Part shown: piece by piece, positions 8,300-16,942 of the stretch
Layout of the letters: each line of letters starts with the position of its first letter
Numbering within the stretch: position 1 is the first letter of the stretch
Assembly (NCBI RefSeq): GCF_003696215.1
Contig: NZ_RFFG01000040.1
Span: 1 to 64,000, forward strand
Direction: 5' to 3'
From: Actinomadura harenae
GTDB taxonomy: Bacteria > Actinomycetota > Actinomycetes > Streptosporangiales > Streptosporangiaceae
Length of the DNA: 64,000 bases
The notes under the pieces: model-generated
What the model was told of the DNA's origin: nothing
Databases searched by the model: none
What the model saw: only the letters and a program-made list of their open reading frames with translations
Translations under genes and position numbers: made by a program

Positions 8300-11200
8300 T
8301 CAGGGTCGGGTCGGCGGGTCGAGCAGCAGGACCGAGGGGACCCGTTCCGGACGGGCCAGGCGCAGGAAGTGCAGGCCGAAGCCCGCCATGCCGAGCATCA
8401 GCCCCGGGAAGAACCCCGACTCCGGGCCGGACCGGGACTCGGCGAGGTTCCGCCACTGACTCTGGGCGTGCAGGTTGGCCTCCACCCGGAACGCGGGCTC
8501 CTCGCGGAGCAGGGCGTGCCGGAGCAGCAGCTCGGCGTTCCCGGACCGGCCGTGGCAGAGCGTGTCGTTCATCAGCCGCGGGAAGTTGCGGACGGTCGCG
8601 GTCAGCCCGCGGCTGGCGCCCCGCATCAGGTCCTCGTCCTCGCGGCCGAGGACGTCCCAGGTCGCGAGGCGGGCCAGGCCGATCCCGGCCGCGCCGTTGC
8701 ACCACGCGTTGGCGAAGTGCCGGTCGTTCCAGATCGGGCCGCCCGGCGAGGACCGCAGGTCGTACCAGTCCTGGACGAGCTCGTCGAAGTGCCGGTCCTC
8801 GTAGGCGAAGGCCCGGTGCGCGGCGTCGACGTAGGCGTCCCGGCCGGTGAGCTTGCCGAGCTTGGCGAGCGCCCAGCCGATGCCGCCCGCGCCGTGCGCG
8901 AAGCCGGTGAGGTCGGCGAGCGCCGCGCCGCCGTCGTCGCCCGGCCAGGACAGGGCGTCGCCGTCGGCGTTCGCGTGCTTCAGCAGGTGCTCGGCGCAGC
9001 GCACCGCGAGGTCGGCGCCGTGCCCGCCGGTCGCGTCGGCGAGCTGGATCAGGACGGGGATGAGGCCCGCGACGCCGAAGTAGACGTCCAGGCGGTCGTC
9101 CTGCTCGATGGCGGGGGCGAGGCCGTCCGCGAGGGCGACGGCCTGGTCGAGCAGGTCCCGCTCGTCCCACAGGCGGTGCAGGTGGAGCAGCGTGTAGATC
9201 AGCCCGCCGATGCCGGGGTACGCGCCGATCCGGCTCATGTCGGTGTGGTCGATCGCGTGCGCGAGGGCGAGCCGGGCCGTGCGCTCGAACTCCGGGCGCG
9301 GGCTCAGGGCGTTGAGGTGGCCGAGGAACAGGGCGATGCCCGCCGTCCCGTTGTAGAGGTCGGCCTCGATGTCCACCGCCTCGTGACCGTCCCGGGTCAT
9401 GACGTAGGACGTCCAGGGTGCGCCGGTGAGCCGCGCCTCCCCGCACAGCCGCAGGGCGATGCCCTCGGCCTGCTCCAGGCAGGTCGCGGCGAAGTCCTCG
9501 CTGGTCACGTCGCCGCCCGCGAGCCCGGCGGAGATGTACTGCCGCTGCCGGCGCCGGTTCTCCTCGGTCAGCGCCGTGATCCGCTCGGCCGCGATGTCCA
9601 GCGGCGCCGCCGCCAGCCGGATCGGGACGGCCGGGCCGTGGTCGTGCGTCACCCGGTCGGCCTCCGCGGGCGTGTCGAACAGCGGGATGTCCAGCCGCCA
9701 CATGGACTCGGCCTCGCGGTCCGGGCAGGCGAGGTCGTGGTCCCAGACGCGCGGGAAGTGCCGGACGGTGTCGATCAGCAGGTCGACCTCGATCGGGTCC
9801 ATCAGGCAGCGCGGGTGCCGGGCGGCGAGCAGCAGCTGCGCGTAGATCTGCGTGCTCCAGTTGAGGAACCGGACGCGCGTCCCGGTGAACAGGTCGCGCA
9901 CCACCGCGACGGCGTCCTCGCCGCCCCGCGCGAACCACTGGTAGACCGCGTCGAACCCGGCGCCGACGTCCTCGGCGAAGTCCTCGGCGTGGGTGATCTC
10001 GCCGTCGACGAACACCCGGTTGTTCGCGCCCGGGTCGACCAGCACGCCCGACACGTGCCGGACGGACGCGGCGAACGACGGGCCCCGCTCGTCCAGCTGC
10101 GGGACGCTCGTCGGCATCTCGTAGGCGCCGCCGCCCGCGTAGCCCGACAGCCGCATCGAGCCCTCGGCCCCCGCGCGTCCGGACGGCCACTCGATCAGGC
10201 CGGTGCGGAACACCGAGTCCATCAGGGTGCCGGTCGCGTCCGGGCGCTCGCCGGGGACGGCGCCGAGGATCGTCTCACCGTCGCAGATGAACGCGTGCCC
10301 GTCCGCGACCAGGATGTTCTCGAAGTGCAGGTCGCCGCCGCCGAGCACGTAGAACAGCGCGAGGTACCCGCCGAGCTCGGCGTGGACGGCGGCCGCGGCC
10401 GAGCGGTCCGCGACGTGGTTGCGCCCGGACGGGACGAACGCCTCGTACCCGTAGCCGTCCTTCGGCAGGACGGGCCGGGAGGCGAAGCCGAGCGCGCCGT
10501 CGGTGCGGATCCGGTCCAGAAGCGCTTGCAGCGCGGCCTCGCCGTGGACGCTGCGCGGCTTGTAGACGAGCTTCTCGGCCCCGTTCGCGGTCTCGACGTC
10601 GAGGATGACCACGCTGCGTCCGCCCGCGTGGTCGTCGCCCTGGCCGGGGACCGCGTTCCGCACGACCGTGATCGGGGTGCCGTAGAACGCGGCGCCGACC
10701 TCCGCCGCGTCCGCGCGGAGCCGGGTGATCAGGTCGCGTCCGTGCTCGGCGAGCAGCGCGGTCACCTGCGCCATCCAGCGCGCGAGGACGGGGAAGTCGA
10801 GGAAGAAGCGGTGGTGGGCGTCGACCTTCCCGAACGTGGCCTCCAGGTGCGCGGTGAAGTCGGCGTCGGACGCGGTCTCCGGGTCGATGCCGTGCTGCGC
10901 GCAGTACGCCTTCGCGTCGGTCTCGACCGTCCAGGCCACCGCGAGCCGGAACCGGCTGAGCAGCCGCTCCTGGAACCCGGCCACGAACGCCCGGTCGAAC
11001 ACCGGGCCCGCGTCGCCCTCGGCGAGGACGGCGGTGAGGCGGCGGTCGAGCTCGGCGAGGAAGGGGGCGCCGACGATCGCGTACCGGCCGTACAGCACCT
11101 CGGGCGCGCGCCACCAGGCGTCCGGGCCCGCGGCCGCGTCGTCACGCGGGCCGTCGAGCGCCGCGCGGTAGGTGGGCAGCCACTCGGCGGCCAGGTCCTC

Positions 11201-11491
11201 CAGCATGCGGCCGAACGGCGAGTCGTCGGACGTGAGGAGCAGCTCGTGCTGCCGGTAGGCGGTCAGCAGCGCGACCAGCTCGTCCCGTTCGTGGACGTCG
11301 CGTCCGGGCAGGTCGCGCCGCTTGGTCTGCGCGCCGCGCTCGGCCAGCTTCCCGGCCTGCCGTCCGGCGAGCCAGGTGTCGAACTCGCCGAGGGCGGGCG
11401 GGTCCGGTGGCGGGCCGAGCTCGTCCACCACCCGCCGCCGTTCGGCCAGGTTGGCGGCGCGGGCTGCGAGGTCGAGGCGGTGCTGCATCAC
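8300..11491 (-). CDS. lanM: Class II lanthipeptide synthetase LanM
   Basis: About 1063 residues from GTG 11491, which is preceded by GAGGAG at 9 nt; ATG 11488 is the alternative. The N-terminal DUF4135 dehydratase domain has the kinase-like phosphorylation/elimination residues: Lys in KLVYKPRS (about 307), DLHFEN (about 385) and the following CDGET. It phosphorylates and dehydrates Ser/Thr of the precursor. The C-terminal LanC-like cyclase (from about 740) is a toroid of GAGGIGWAL-type repeats with zinc ligands Cys in WCNGAAGIG (about 929) and Cys-His in CHGRSG (about 977), and forms the thioether rings. It lies in the order precursor-M-X-exporter of cinnamycin clusters. Confidence 0.96.
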   Translation of the reverse strand: MMQHRLDLAARAANLAERRRVVDELGPPPDPPALGEFDTWLAGRQAGKLAERGAQTKRRDLPGRDVHERDELVALLTAYRQHELLLTSDDSPFGRMLEDLAAEWLPTYRAALDGPRDDAAAGPDAWWRAPEVLYGRYAIVGAPFLAELDRRLTAVLAEGDAGPVFDRAFVAGFQERLLSRFRLAVAWTVETDAKAYCAQHGIDPETASDADFTAHLEATFGKVDAHHRFFLDFPVLARWMAQVTALLAEHGRDLITRLRADAAEVGAAFYGTPITVVRNAVPGQGDDHAGGRSVVILDVETANGAEKLVYKPRSVHGEAALQALLDRIRTDGALGFASRPVLPKDGYGYEAFVPSGRNHVADRSAAAAVHAELGGYLALFYVLGGGDLHFENILVADGHAFICDGETILGAVPGERPDATGTLMDSVFRTGLIEWPSGRAGAEGSMRLSGYAGGGAYEMPTSVPQLDERGPSFAASVRHVSGVLVDPGANNRVFVDGEITHAEDFAEDVGAGFDAVYQWFARGGEDAVAVVRDLFTGTRVRFLNWSTQIYAQLLLAARHPRCLMDPIEVDLLIDTVRHFPRVWDHDLACPDREAESMWRLDIPLFDTPAEADRVTHDHGPAVPIRLAAAPLDIAAERITALTEENRRRQRQYISAGLAGGDVTSEDFAATCLEQAEGIALRLCGEARLTGAPWTSYVMTRDGHEAVDIEADLYNGTAGIALFLGHLNALSPRPEFERTARLALAHAIDHTDMSRIGAYPGIGGLIYTLLHLHRLWDERDLLDQAVALADGLAPAIEQDDRLDVYFGVAGLIPVLIQLADATGGHGADLAVRCAEHLLKHANADGDALSWPGDDGGAALADLTGFAHGAGGIGWALAKLGKLTGRDAYVDAAHRAFAYEDRHFDELVQDWYDLRSSPGGPIWNDRHFANAWCNGAAGIGLARLATWDVLGREDEDLMRGASRGLTATVRNFPRLMNDTLCHGRSGNAELLLRHALLREEPAFRVEANLHAQSQWRNLAESRSGPESGFFPGLMLGMAGFGLHFLRLARPERVPSVLLLDPPTRP

Positions 11492-11619
11492 GAACGGGTG
11501 CTCCTCGTCAGGGGACGGGCGGGACGGTCGGCCGCGGCGGGGGAGGCCGCCGCGAACGGAGGGCCGGGCACGAACGGCCCGGCACCGGAGGCCCGGGCGC
11601 GGGGCCCGGGCGTGCGAGG

Positions 11620-11651
11620 GACGGTGGGCCGGCCTCGGCCGGCCCACCGTC
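11620..11651 (-). terminator. Stem-loop between precursor and lanM (partial terminator/attenuator)
   Basis: Perfect 13-bp stem GACGGTGGGCCGG / CCGGCCCACCGTC with a 6-nt loop, in the 239-bp gap between the precursor gene and lanM. No long T run follows, so it may act as a leaky terminator or 3' stabiliser that makes precursor mRNA exceed synthetase mRNA. That role is inference from lanthipeptide operons in general. Confidence 0.65.
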
Positions 11652-11730
11652 GTCACGCTCGGCCCGATGTCAGAGCACGGGCCGGAGGGAGGCGGCCCGG
11701 CACGTCACCACGGACGCGCCGGGTCCGCCG

Positions 11731-11964
11731 TCACCCCTTGGTGGTGCCGTCGCAGACGAACGTGAACGGGCCGGAGCTGCAGGTGGACGCACAGGCGTAG
11801 ATGTCCACGGCCGCGACGCCCTCGGTCCAGTAGCCCAGCGCCTCGGCGTCGGGCTGCTCCACGCCGGCGGGAACGGAGGTGACACCGAAGTCGGCGGGGC
11901 GCTCCAGCAGTTCGCTGCGGAAGTCGGCGTCGGCGGCGGCGTAGCGCAGGATTGTCGTGGTCAT
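11731..11964 (-). CDS. lanA: Cinnamycin/duramycin-type lanthipeptide precursor
   Basis: 77 residues; ATG preceded by a strong AAGGAGGAAG site. The leader (about 57 residues) contains DADFRSELLERPADFG and ends VDIYA, closely like the cinnamycin leader with its DADFR motif. The predicted core is CASTCSSGPFTFVCDGTTKG. By analogy with cinnamycin, Cys1-Thr18, Thr4-Cys14 and Cys5-Thr11 would form three methyllanthionines, Ser6-Lys19 a lysinoalanine, and Asp15 would be hydroxylated. Differences from cinnamycin/duramycin: A2/S3, T4 instead of S4, S7 instead of F7, T17 instead of N17, and an added Gly20 after Lys19. The family binds phosphatidylethanolamine. Confidence 0.95.
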   Translation of the reverse strand: MTTTILRYAAADADFRSELLERPADFGVTSVPAGVEQPDAEALGYWTEGVAAVDIYACASTCSSGPFTFVCDGTTKG

Positions 11965-11984
11965 TTCTTCCTCCTTGTGAATTC

Positions 11985-12377
11985 TTACTCGCAAGCTTCC
12001 GGCTGATTGTCCAACTCGGTGGTCAGCCGAATTCTGATGAGCTTCTCGATGGCGTGAACCTCCTCCACCGCGGTCACCATTTCGGTGATGTTGTTCTGCC
12101 AGGCGGCGACCTCCACTTCGTCGGGGGTCAGGGCGGCCGGGTCCCAGAAGGACTCCAGCCAGTCCTTGGTGGCCTGCGGATGCAGGGTCGGCACCGGCTC
12201 CGCGCGCGCGGCCATCGGGAGGGGGTCGAGCCTCAGTGCCGTGGCCATCGCCCGCGCCAGCGGCCCGTCCTGCTTGAGCAGGGAGCACAGCACCAGAAGG
12301 TGCTGGATCTGGCGGACCGTGTAGATGTTCCTGTGCTTGGTCACGTCGCTGGGCGGCTTGGGCCCGGTGCTCCACAT
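11985..12377 (-). CDS. CinN/DurN-like lysinoalanine-forming protein
   Basis: 130 residues from ATG 12377, with GGGAGA 4 nt upstream; the longer in-frame reading to 12563 is rejected. The sequence is predicted mostly helical (RQIQHLLVLCSLLKQDGPLA, then EVEVAAWQNNITEMVTAVEE). It lies immediately upstream of the precursor (20 bp), exactly where cinorf7/durN sits, and its length is close to those proteins. CinN/DurN promotes addition of Lys19 to dehydroalanine 6. I identify it by position, size and precursor type; I could not align it to DurN here. The first gene of the operon. Confidence 0.72.
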   Translation of the reverse strand: MWSTGPKPPSDVTKHRNIYTVRQIQHLLVLCSLLKQDGPLARAMATALRLDPLPMAARAEPVPTLHPQATKDWLESFWDPAALTPDEVEVAAWQNNITEMVTAVEEVHAIEKLIRIRLTTELDNQPEACE

Positions 12378-12689
12378 CGCGTCTCCCGTGGTCTGCCGGT
12401 GTCGTTTCCCGCAGGGCCTTCCGGCGGTATTTTCGGCCGGGTTATCCCCGGCCGATCGCCAGGTTAACAACGCTAAATGACACGGGTGAAGGGGTGAGTG
12501 GGGGAGGGTTTTATCGCGCGCGACGATGTTTGCCCCGTGAATTGTCGAGCAATTCACGGACATGTGGATCTGCGAGGTTGGGGCCGATTTATCGGCACCC
12601 GAAAGGGCGAAGCCGCAGGTGGCGAGGGGAGCGCCGAACGCCGTTCGGGACGTTCGGGGAGGGCGTACGCCCGAGATGTCCGGCGTGCG
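12378..12689 (-). promoter_or_regulatory. Leader and promoter region of the lanthipeptide operon
   Basis: 312 bp with no gene. It holds an AT-richer patch around 12461-12482, a stem-loop CGGCCGGG-TTATC-CCCGGCCG (12434-12454) 57 bp ahead of the CinN-like start, and a perfect inverted repeat at 12535-12559 listed separately. No SARP, two-component or other pathway regulator gene is next to it, unlike cinnamycin-type clusters that carry cinR/cinK. Confidence 0.5.
12535..12559. repeat. Perfect 10-bp inverted repeat upstream of lanthipeptide operon
   Basis: CCGTGAATTG, 5-nt loop, CAATTCACGG. It lies 131 bp beyond the LacI stop and 158 bp upstream of the CinN-like start. There is no T run, so an operator is as likely as a terminator for the LacI transcript. 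Confidence 0.55.
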
Positions 12690-13700
12690 TCAGCTGGACG
12701 CGCGGACGACCAGATGGGGCGGGAGGATGACGACCGGGTCGTCCATCGGCTCGCCGTTGACCCGGGCCAGCAGCAGCCGGGTCATCTCGCGGCCCATCTC
12801 CTCGGCCGACTGGTGGACGGTGGTGAGCGGCGGGTCCGCGAGCGCCGCGGACGGCGAGTCCTCGAAGCCGACGACCGCGACGTCCCCCGGGACGGCCCGC
12901 CCGTGCCGGCGCAGCACCCGCATCGCGCCGAGCGCCATCGGGTCGTCCGCCGCGAAGATCGCGTCCAGGCCGGGGTCGAGCGCGAGCAGCTCCTCGGCCG
13001 CCGCGATCCCGCTGGCCTCGCTGAAGTCGCCGTGCGCGACCAGCTCGGGCAGCCCCGCCTCGGCGAGCGCGGCCCGGTACCCCGTCAGCCGGTCGATGCC
13101 GACGCCCATGTCCTGCGGCCCGGCGATGGTCGCGATGCGGCGGCGGCCCCGCTCCACCAGGTGCTCGACCGCCTGCCGCGCCCCACTGCGGTTGTCGACG
13201 TCCACGTACGAGACCGGCTCGATGCCGGGCGGGCGGCCGCCGAGGACGGTCGGCACGCCGCTCGCCTCCAGCCGTCCGGGCAGCGGGTCCTCGGCGTGCA
13301 GGGACGTGAGCAGCACGCCGTCCACGTGCTGCGGGGTGAGGAACTGCTCCAGCCGCGCGTACTCGGCGGGGGAGCGGGCGAGGGCGAGCAGCAGCTGCAG
13401 GCCGGTCTCGGTCAGCGCCGCGCTCACCCCCCGGATCATCCCCGCGAAGAACGGCTCGTCGAACAGCCGCAGCTCGGACTCGGCCACGACCAGCGCGACC
13501 GTCTCCGTCCGCCGGGTGACCAGGGCGCGGGCGGCCCGGTTCGGCACGTACCCGAGCTCGTCGATCGCGGCGAGCACCGCGTCCCGGGCGCGCGGGCTGA
13601 CCCGCGGCGAGCCGTTGATCACCCGGGAGACGGTGCCGCGGCCGACCCCGGCCAGGGCGGCGACCTCCTCCAGGGTGGGGCGTGTTCCCCGTCCGGCCAT
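12690..13700 (-). CDS. cebR: LacI family repressor, CebR-like
   Basis: 336 residues. The N-terminal helix-turn-helix PTLEEVAALAGVGRGTVSRV is followed by the hinge (ARDAVLAAIDELGYVPNRAA) and a periplasmic-binding-like ligand domain ending VVGFEDSPSAALADPPLTTV. ATG 13700 has GGGAGG 8 nt upstream. It follows the GH1 gene by 22 bp as the last gene of the cellobiose-type operon, whereas Streptomyces cebR is divergent from cebE. The expected operator, TGGGAGCGCTCCCA, is present upstream of the SBP gene, so negative autoregulation of the whole operon is likely, relieved by cellobiose or cellotriose. Confidence 0.85.
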   Translation of the reverse strand: MAGRGTRPTLEEVAALAGVGRGTVSRVINGSPRVSPRARDAVLAAIDELGYVPNRAARALVTRRTETVALVVAESELRLFDEPFFAGMIRGVSAALTETGLQLLLALARSPAEYARLEQFLTPQHVDGVLLTSLHAEDPLPGRLEASGVPTVLGGRPPGIEPVSYVDVDNRSGARQAVEHLVERGRRRIATIAGPQDMGVGIDRLTGYRAALAEAGLPELVAHGDFSEASGIAAAEELLALDPGLDAIFAADDPMALGAMRVLRRHGRAVPGDVAVVGFEDSPSAALADPPLTTVHQSAEEMGREMTRLLLARVNGEPMDDPVVILPPHLVVRASS

Positions 13701-13722
13701 CCCGCCCGCCTCCCGTTCGCCG

Positions 13723-15102
13723 TTACCCGCGGTCCCCGAGCCCGCCCCGGCGGATCACCTCCGCGTACCAGCGCGCGCTGTCCTTGGGCGCGCGGCGCAA
13801 CGTGGCGTAGTCGACGTGGACCAGCCCGAAGCGCCGTGAGTACCCCCACGCCCACTCGAAATTATCCAGCAGCGACCACGTGAAGTAGCCGCGAAGCGGA
13901 ACGCCCGCCGTGATCGCGTCGTGGCAGGCGCGCAGATGCCCGTCCAGATAGCCGATCCGCTCGGGGTCGTGGACCGTTCCGTTGGACGGCTCCTCCTGGT
14001 ACCCCGCGCCGTTCTCGGTGACGCACAGGTCCACCGCCGGATACTCGCGATGCAGCCTGACCAGCACCTCCGTCAGCCCGGACGGGTCGATCTCCCAGCC
14101 CATCCCGGTCACCGGGCGCCCGGTCGAGGGGAACCGGACGTGGTCGCTGCCGACCCACGGCGAGTGCTCGGCGAACGGCGACGACGCCGCCTGCGGCGCC
14201 GAGTCCGGATCGCCGCTCACGGTGTGCCGCGAGTAGTAGTTGATCCCGAGATGCTCGATCGGCTGGTTGATGACCGCCAGGTCGGCGTCCGGCGGCGCGA
14301 ACCCGAACCGCTCCAGGTCGGCCAGGACGTCCTCGGGGTAGCGGCCGAGCAGCAGCGGGTCCAGGAAGAACCGGTTCTGGAGGCCGTCCACGCGCCGCGC
14401 GGCGTCCACGTCGGCCTCGGAGTCCGACGCGGGCGAGACCGCGTACAGGTTCACCGCCGCCCCGAACCGGTTCCCCGGACGCTGCGCCCGCATCGCCTGG
14501 ACGGCCAGCCCGTGCCCGACCATCAGATGGTGCGCGGCGAGCAGCGCGTCACCGGGGTCGCGGCGTCCGGGCGCGTGGTCGCCGGACGCGTAGCCGAGGA
14601 ACGCCGCGCACCACGGCTCGTTCACCGTCAGCCAGTTCGTCACCCGGTCGCCGAGGACCTGGTGCGCCCGGGCCGCGAAGTCGGCGAACCGGAGCGCGGT
14701 GTCGCGGGACGGCCAGCCGCCCGCGTCCTCCAGCTCCTGCGGCAGGTCCCAGTGGTACAGGGTCGGCCAGGGCTCGATCCCGGCGTCCAGCAGCGCGTCC
14801 ACGAGCCGGTCGTAGAAGGCCAGGCCGCCCTCGCCGGACGCGTGCGCCCGCGGCCACGCCACCGAGAACCGGTACGCGGTCAGCCCCAGGTCCCCCATGA
14901 TCCCGACGTCCTCGCGGAACCGGTGGAAATGGTCGACCGCCACGTCCCCGGTGTCGCCGTTCAGCACCGCGCCGGGCCGCCGGACGAAGGTGTCCCAGAT
15001 CGACGGGACCCGTCCGCCGGCGTCCGTGGCGCCCTCCACCTGGTACGCGGCCGTCGCCGCCCCCCACCGGAACCCGTCCGGGAAGTCCGCTCGCCCGCTC
15101 AT
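13723..15102 (-). CDS. bglC: GH1 family beta-glucosidase
   Basis: 459 residues, typical for GH1. The acid/base Glu is in LTVNEPWCAAF (about 161) and the nucleophile Glu in LCVTENGAGY (about 363). The N-terminal signature FPDGFRWGAATAAYQVEG and C-terminal GYFTWSLLDNFEWAWGY are conserved. There is no signal peptide, so it hydrolyses imported cellobiose or cello-oligosaccharides in the cytoplasm. Its ATG overlaps the permease stop by 4 bp. Confidence 0.95.
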   Translation of the reverse strand: MSGRADFPDGFRWGAATAAYQVEGATDAGGRVPSIWDTFVRRPGAVLNGDTGDVAVDHFHRFREDVGIMGDLGLTAYRFSVAWPRAHASGEGGLAFYDRLVDALLDAGIEPWPTLYHWDLPQELEDAGGWPSRDTALRFADFAARAHQVLGDRVTNWLTVNEPWCAAFLGYASGDHAPGRRDPGDALLAAHHLMVGHGLAVQAMRAQRPGNRFGAAVNLYAVSPASDSEADVDAARRVDGLQNRFFLDPLLLGRYPEDVLADLERFGFAPPDADLAVINQPIEHLGINYYSRHTVSGDPDSAPQAASSPFAEHSPWVGSDHVRFPSTGRPVTGMGWEIDPSGLTEVLVRLHREYPAVDLCVTENGAGYQEEPSNGTVHDPERIGYLDGHLRACHDAITAGVPLRGYFTWSLLDNFEWAWGYSRRFGLVHVDYATLRRAPKDSARWYAEVIRRGGLGDRG

Positions 15103-15980
15103 GCCTTGATCGCGCCTTCCATGATTCCTCCGATGATCTGGCGGCCGAACACCACGAAGACCAGCAGCAGCGGCAGCACCGCGATCGTCGTGCCGGCGAA
15201 CATCAGCGTGTAGTCGTCGAAGTGGCCGTTGGCCAGGTTGTTGATGGACAGCTGGACGGTCGGGTTCTCCGGGTTCAGCACGGCCAGCGGCCACATGAAG
15301 TCGTTCCAGGTCTGCATGAACGTGAACAGGCCGAGCACGCCGGCGGCCGGGCGCAGCGCGGGCAGGACGACCCGCCAGTACACGCCGAAGGTGGTGCAGC
15401 CGTCCACGCGGGCGGCCTCGACCAGCTCGTCCGGGACGGCCTGGGCGGCGTACTGCCGCATCATGAACACCCCGAACCCGGTCACCAGGAACGGGACGAC
15501 GACGGCCTGCAGATGGTTCTGCCAGCCCAGCTTCACCATGATCATGTAGAGCGGGATGATGCCCATCTGGACCGGGATCATCATCGTCGCCACGATCGTG
15601 AGCAGCAGCGCGTTGCGGCCGCGGAACCGCAGCTTGGCGAACGCGAACCCGGCCAGCGACGCGAAGAACACCGTCGAGACCGTCACACAGGACGAGACGA
15701 CGAACGAGTTCAGCAGCCCCTTGGCGAAGTAGGCGTCCTGGTTGTCGAACAGCCGGTTCACGTTGGACCCGAGGTGCCCGCCCGGCAGCACCGGCGGCGG
15801 GACGTTCGCGACGACGTCGTTGGTGCGCGTCGCGACCACGACCATCCAGTAGATCGGAGCCACCGACAGCACCAGCGCCACCAGCAGCGTCAGGTACGTC
15901 AGCGGGCTGGCCTCCCAGAGGCCGTGCAACTTCCGCGCCGTCCCGCGCGCGGGCCTGGCCAGGGGAGCGGGGATCGTCAT
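15099..15980 (-). CDS. cebG: Sugar ABC transporter permease, CebG/MalG-like
   Basis: 293 residues, six membrane helices beginning PLTYLTLLVALVLSVAPIYWM. The EAA loop that docks the ATPase reads ELVEAARVDGCTTFGVYWRV near 195. It is the inner-membrane half of the importer, partnered with the overlapping upstream permease. The start overlaps that gene's stop (ATGA). Confidence 0.92.
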   Translation of the reverse strand: MTIPAPLARPARGTARKLHGLWEASPLTYLTLLVALVLSVAPIYWMVVVATRTNDVVANVPPPVLPGGHLGSNVNRLFDNQDAYFAKGLLNSFVVSSCVTVSTVFFASLAGFAFAKLRFRGRNALLLTIVATMMIPVQMGIIPLYMIMVKLGWQNHLQAVVVPFLVTGFGVFMMRQYAAQAVPDELVEAARVDGCTTFGVYWRVVLPALRPAAGVLGLFTFMQTWNDFMWPLAVLNPENPTVQLSINNLANGHFDDYTLMFAGTTIAVLPLLLVFVVFGRQIIGGIMEGAIKA

Positions 15981-16942
15981 CTGGTGCCTCCCGCACGCCG
16001 GACGAACAGGAAGTTCAGCAGCGAGAACACGATGATGAGCAGGAACAGCGCCCAGGCGATCGCCGCGCCGTACCCGTACCGGTCGTGCCCGAACGCGTTG
16101 TCGTACATGTACATCGTCAGCGTCTGGAACTGGTGCGTCGCGCCGCCGTCCATCTTGTTGGACGTCCCGCTCCCGAACAGCACGGGCTCGGTGAACATCT
16201 GGAGCCCGCCGATGGTCGAGATGATCAGCGTGAACAGGATCGTCGGGCGCAGCAGCGGCACCGTGATCTGCCAGAACTGCCGGATCCGGGACGCGCCGTC
16301 GATCGCGGCGGCCTCGTACAGGTCCTTCGGGATCGCCTGCATCGACGCCAGGAAGATCAGCGCGTTGTAGCCCGTCCAGCGCCAGTCGACCATCACCGCG
16401 ATCGCCGTCCAGGACCAGGCGCGGCCGGTGTGCCAGTCGATGTGGCTCTGCAGGAGCCAGTTCACGAACCCGTAGTCGGTGTCGAAGAGCTGGCCGAACA
16501 CGATCGCGACCGCCGCCATCGAGGTGATCAGCGGCGCGACCACCCCGATCCGGAACACCGTCGCGGCCCGCATCCGCCGGTTGAGCGTGTTGGCGAGCAG
16601 CAGTGCCAGCAGCATCTGCGGGACGGTCGAGAGCAGGAAGATCCCGACCGTGTTCTCCAGCGCGTGCCAGAACTGCTCGTCGCCGAACAGGTAGCCGTAG
16701 TTCCCGAACCCCGCCCACTTGCGCGTCCCCGAGGCCAGGCCCCAGTCGTGCAGCGACACCCACAGCGTGTAGACGAGCGGGTACCCGCCGAAGACCAGGA
16801 AGACGACGAAGAACGGCGCGACGAACGCGTACGGGCTGGCCTTGACGTCGAGGCGCGCCAGCAGCGCCCGCCCCCGGCCCGCCCGCGGCGTCCCGCCCGC
16901 CCGGGGGGCCGGGCGGACGGGACGCGTGCCGACGCTGGTCAT
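15977..16942 (-). CDS. cebF: Sugar ABC transporter permease, CebF/MalF-like
   Basis: 321 residues. A basic, Pro-rich cytoplasmic N-terminus (about 35 residues) precedes helices starting YAFVAPFFVVFLVFGGYPLVY. The EAA motif is DLYEAAAIDGASRIRQFWQI near 225. It forms the translocation pore with the next permease and overlaps both neighbours by 4 bp. Confidence 0.92.
   Translation of the reverse strand: MTSVGTRPVRPAPRAGGTPRAGRGRALLARLDVKASPYAFVAPFFVVFLVFGGYPLVYTLWVSLHDWGLASGTRKWAGFGNYGYLFGDEQFWHALENTVGIFLLSTVPQMLLALLLANTLNRRMRAATVFRIGVVAPLITSMAAVAIVFGQLFDTDYGFVNWLLQSHIDWHTGRAWSWTAIAVMVDWRWTGYNALIFLASMQAIPKDLYEAAAIDGASRIRQFWQITVPLLRPTILFTLIISTIGGLQMFTEPVLFGSGTSNKMDGGATHQFQTLTMYMYDNAFGHDRYGYGAAIAWALFLLIIVFSLLNFLFVRRAGGTR

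Noticed and set aside
7343..11800. A 1485-codon open frame on the plus strand opposite lanM
   Set aside because: High-GC antisense shadow: the minus strand has an intact LanM with all catalytic and zinc residues, and the plus translation is low-complexity Gly/Arg/Val.
11985..12563. A 192-residue version of the CinN-like protein
   Set aside because: The additional N-terminus covers the inverted repeats and promoter; ATG 12377 has a good ribosome-binding site.
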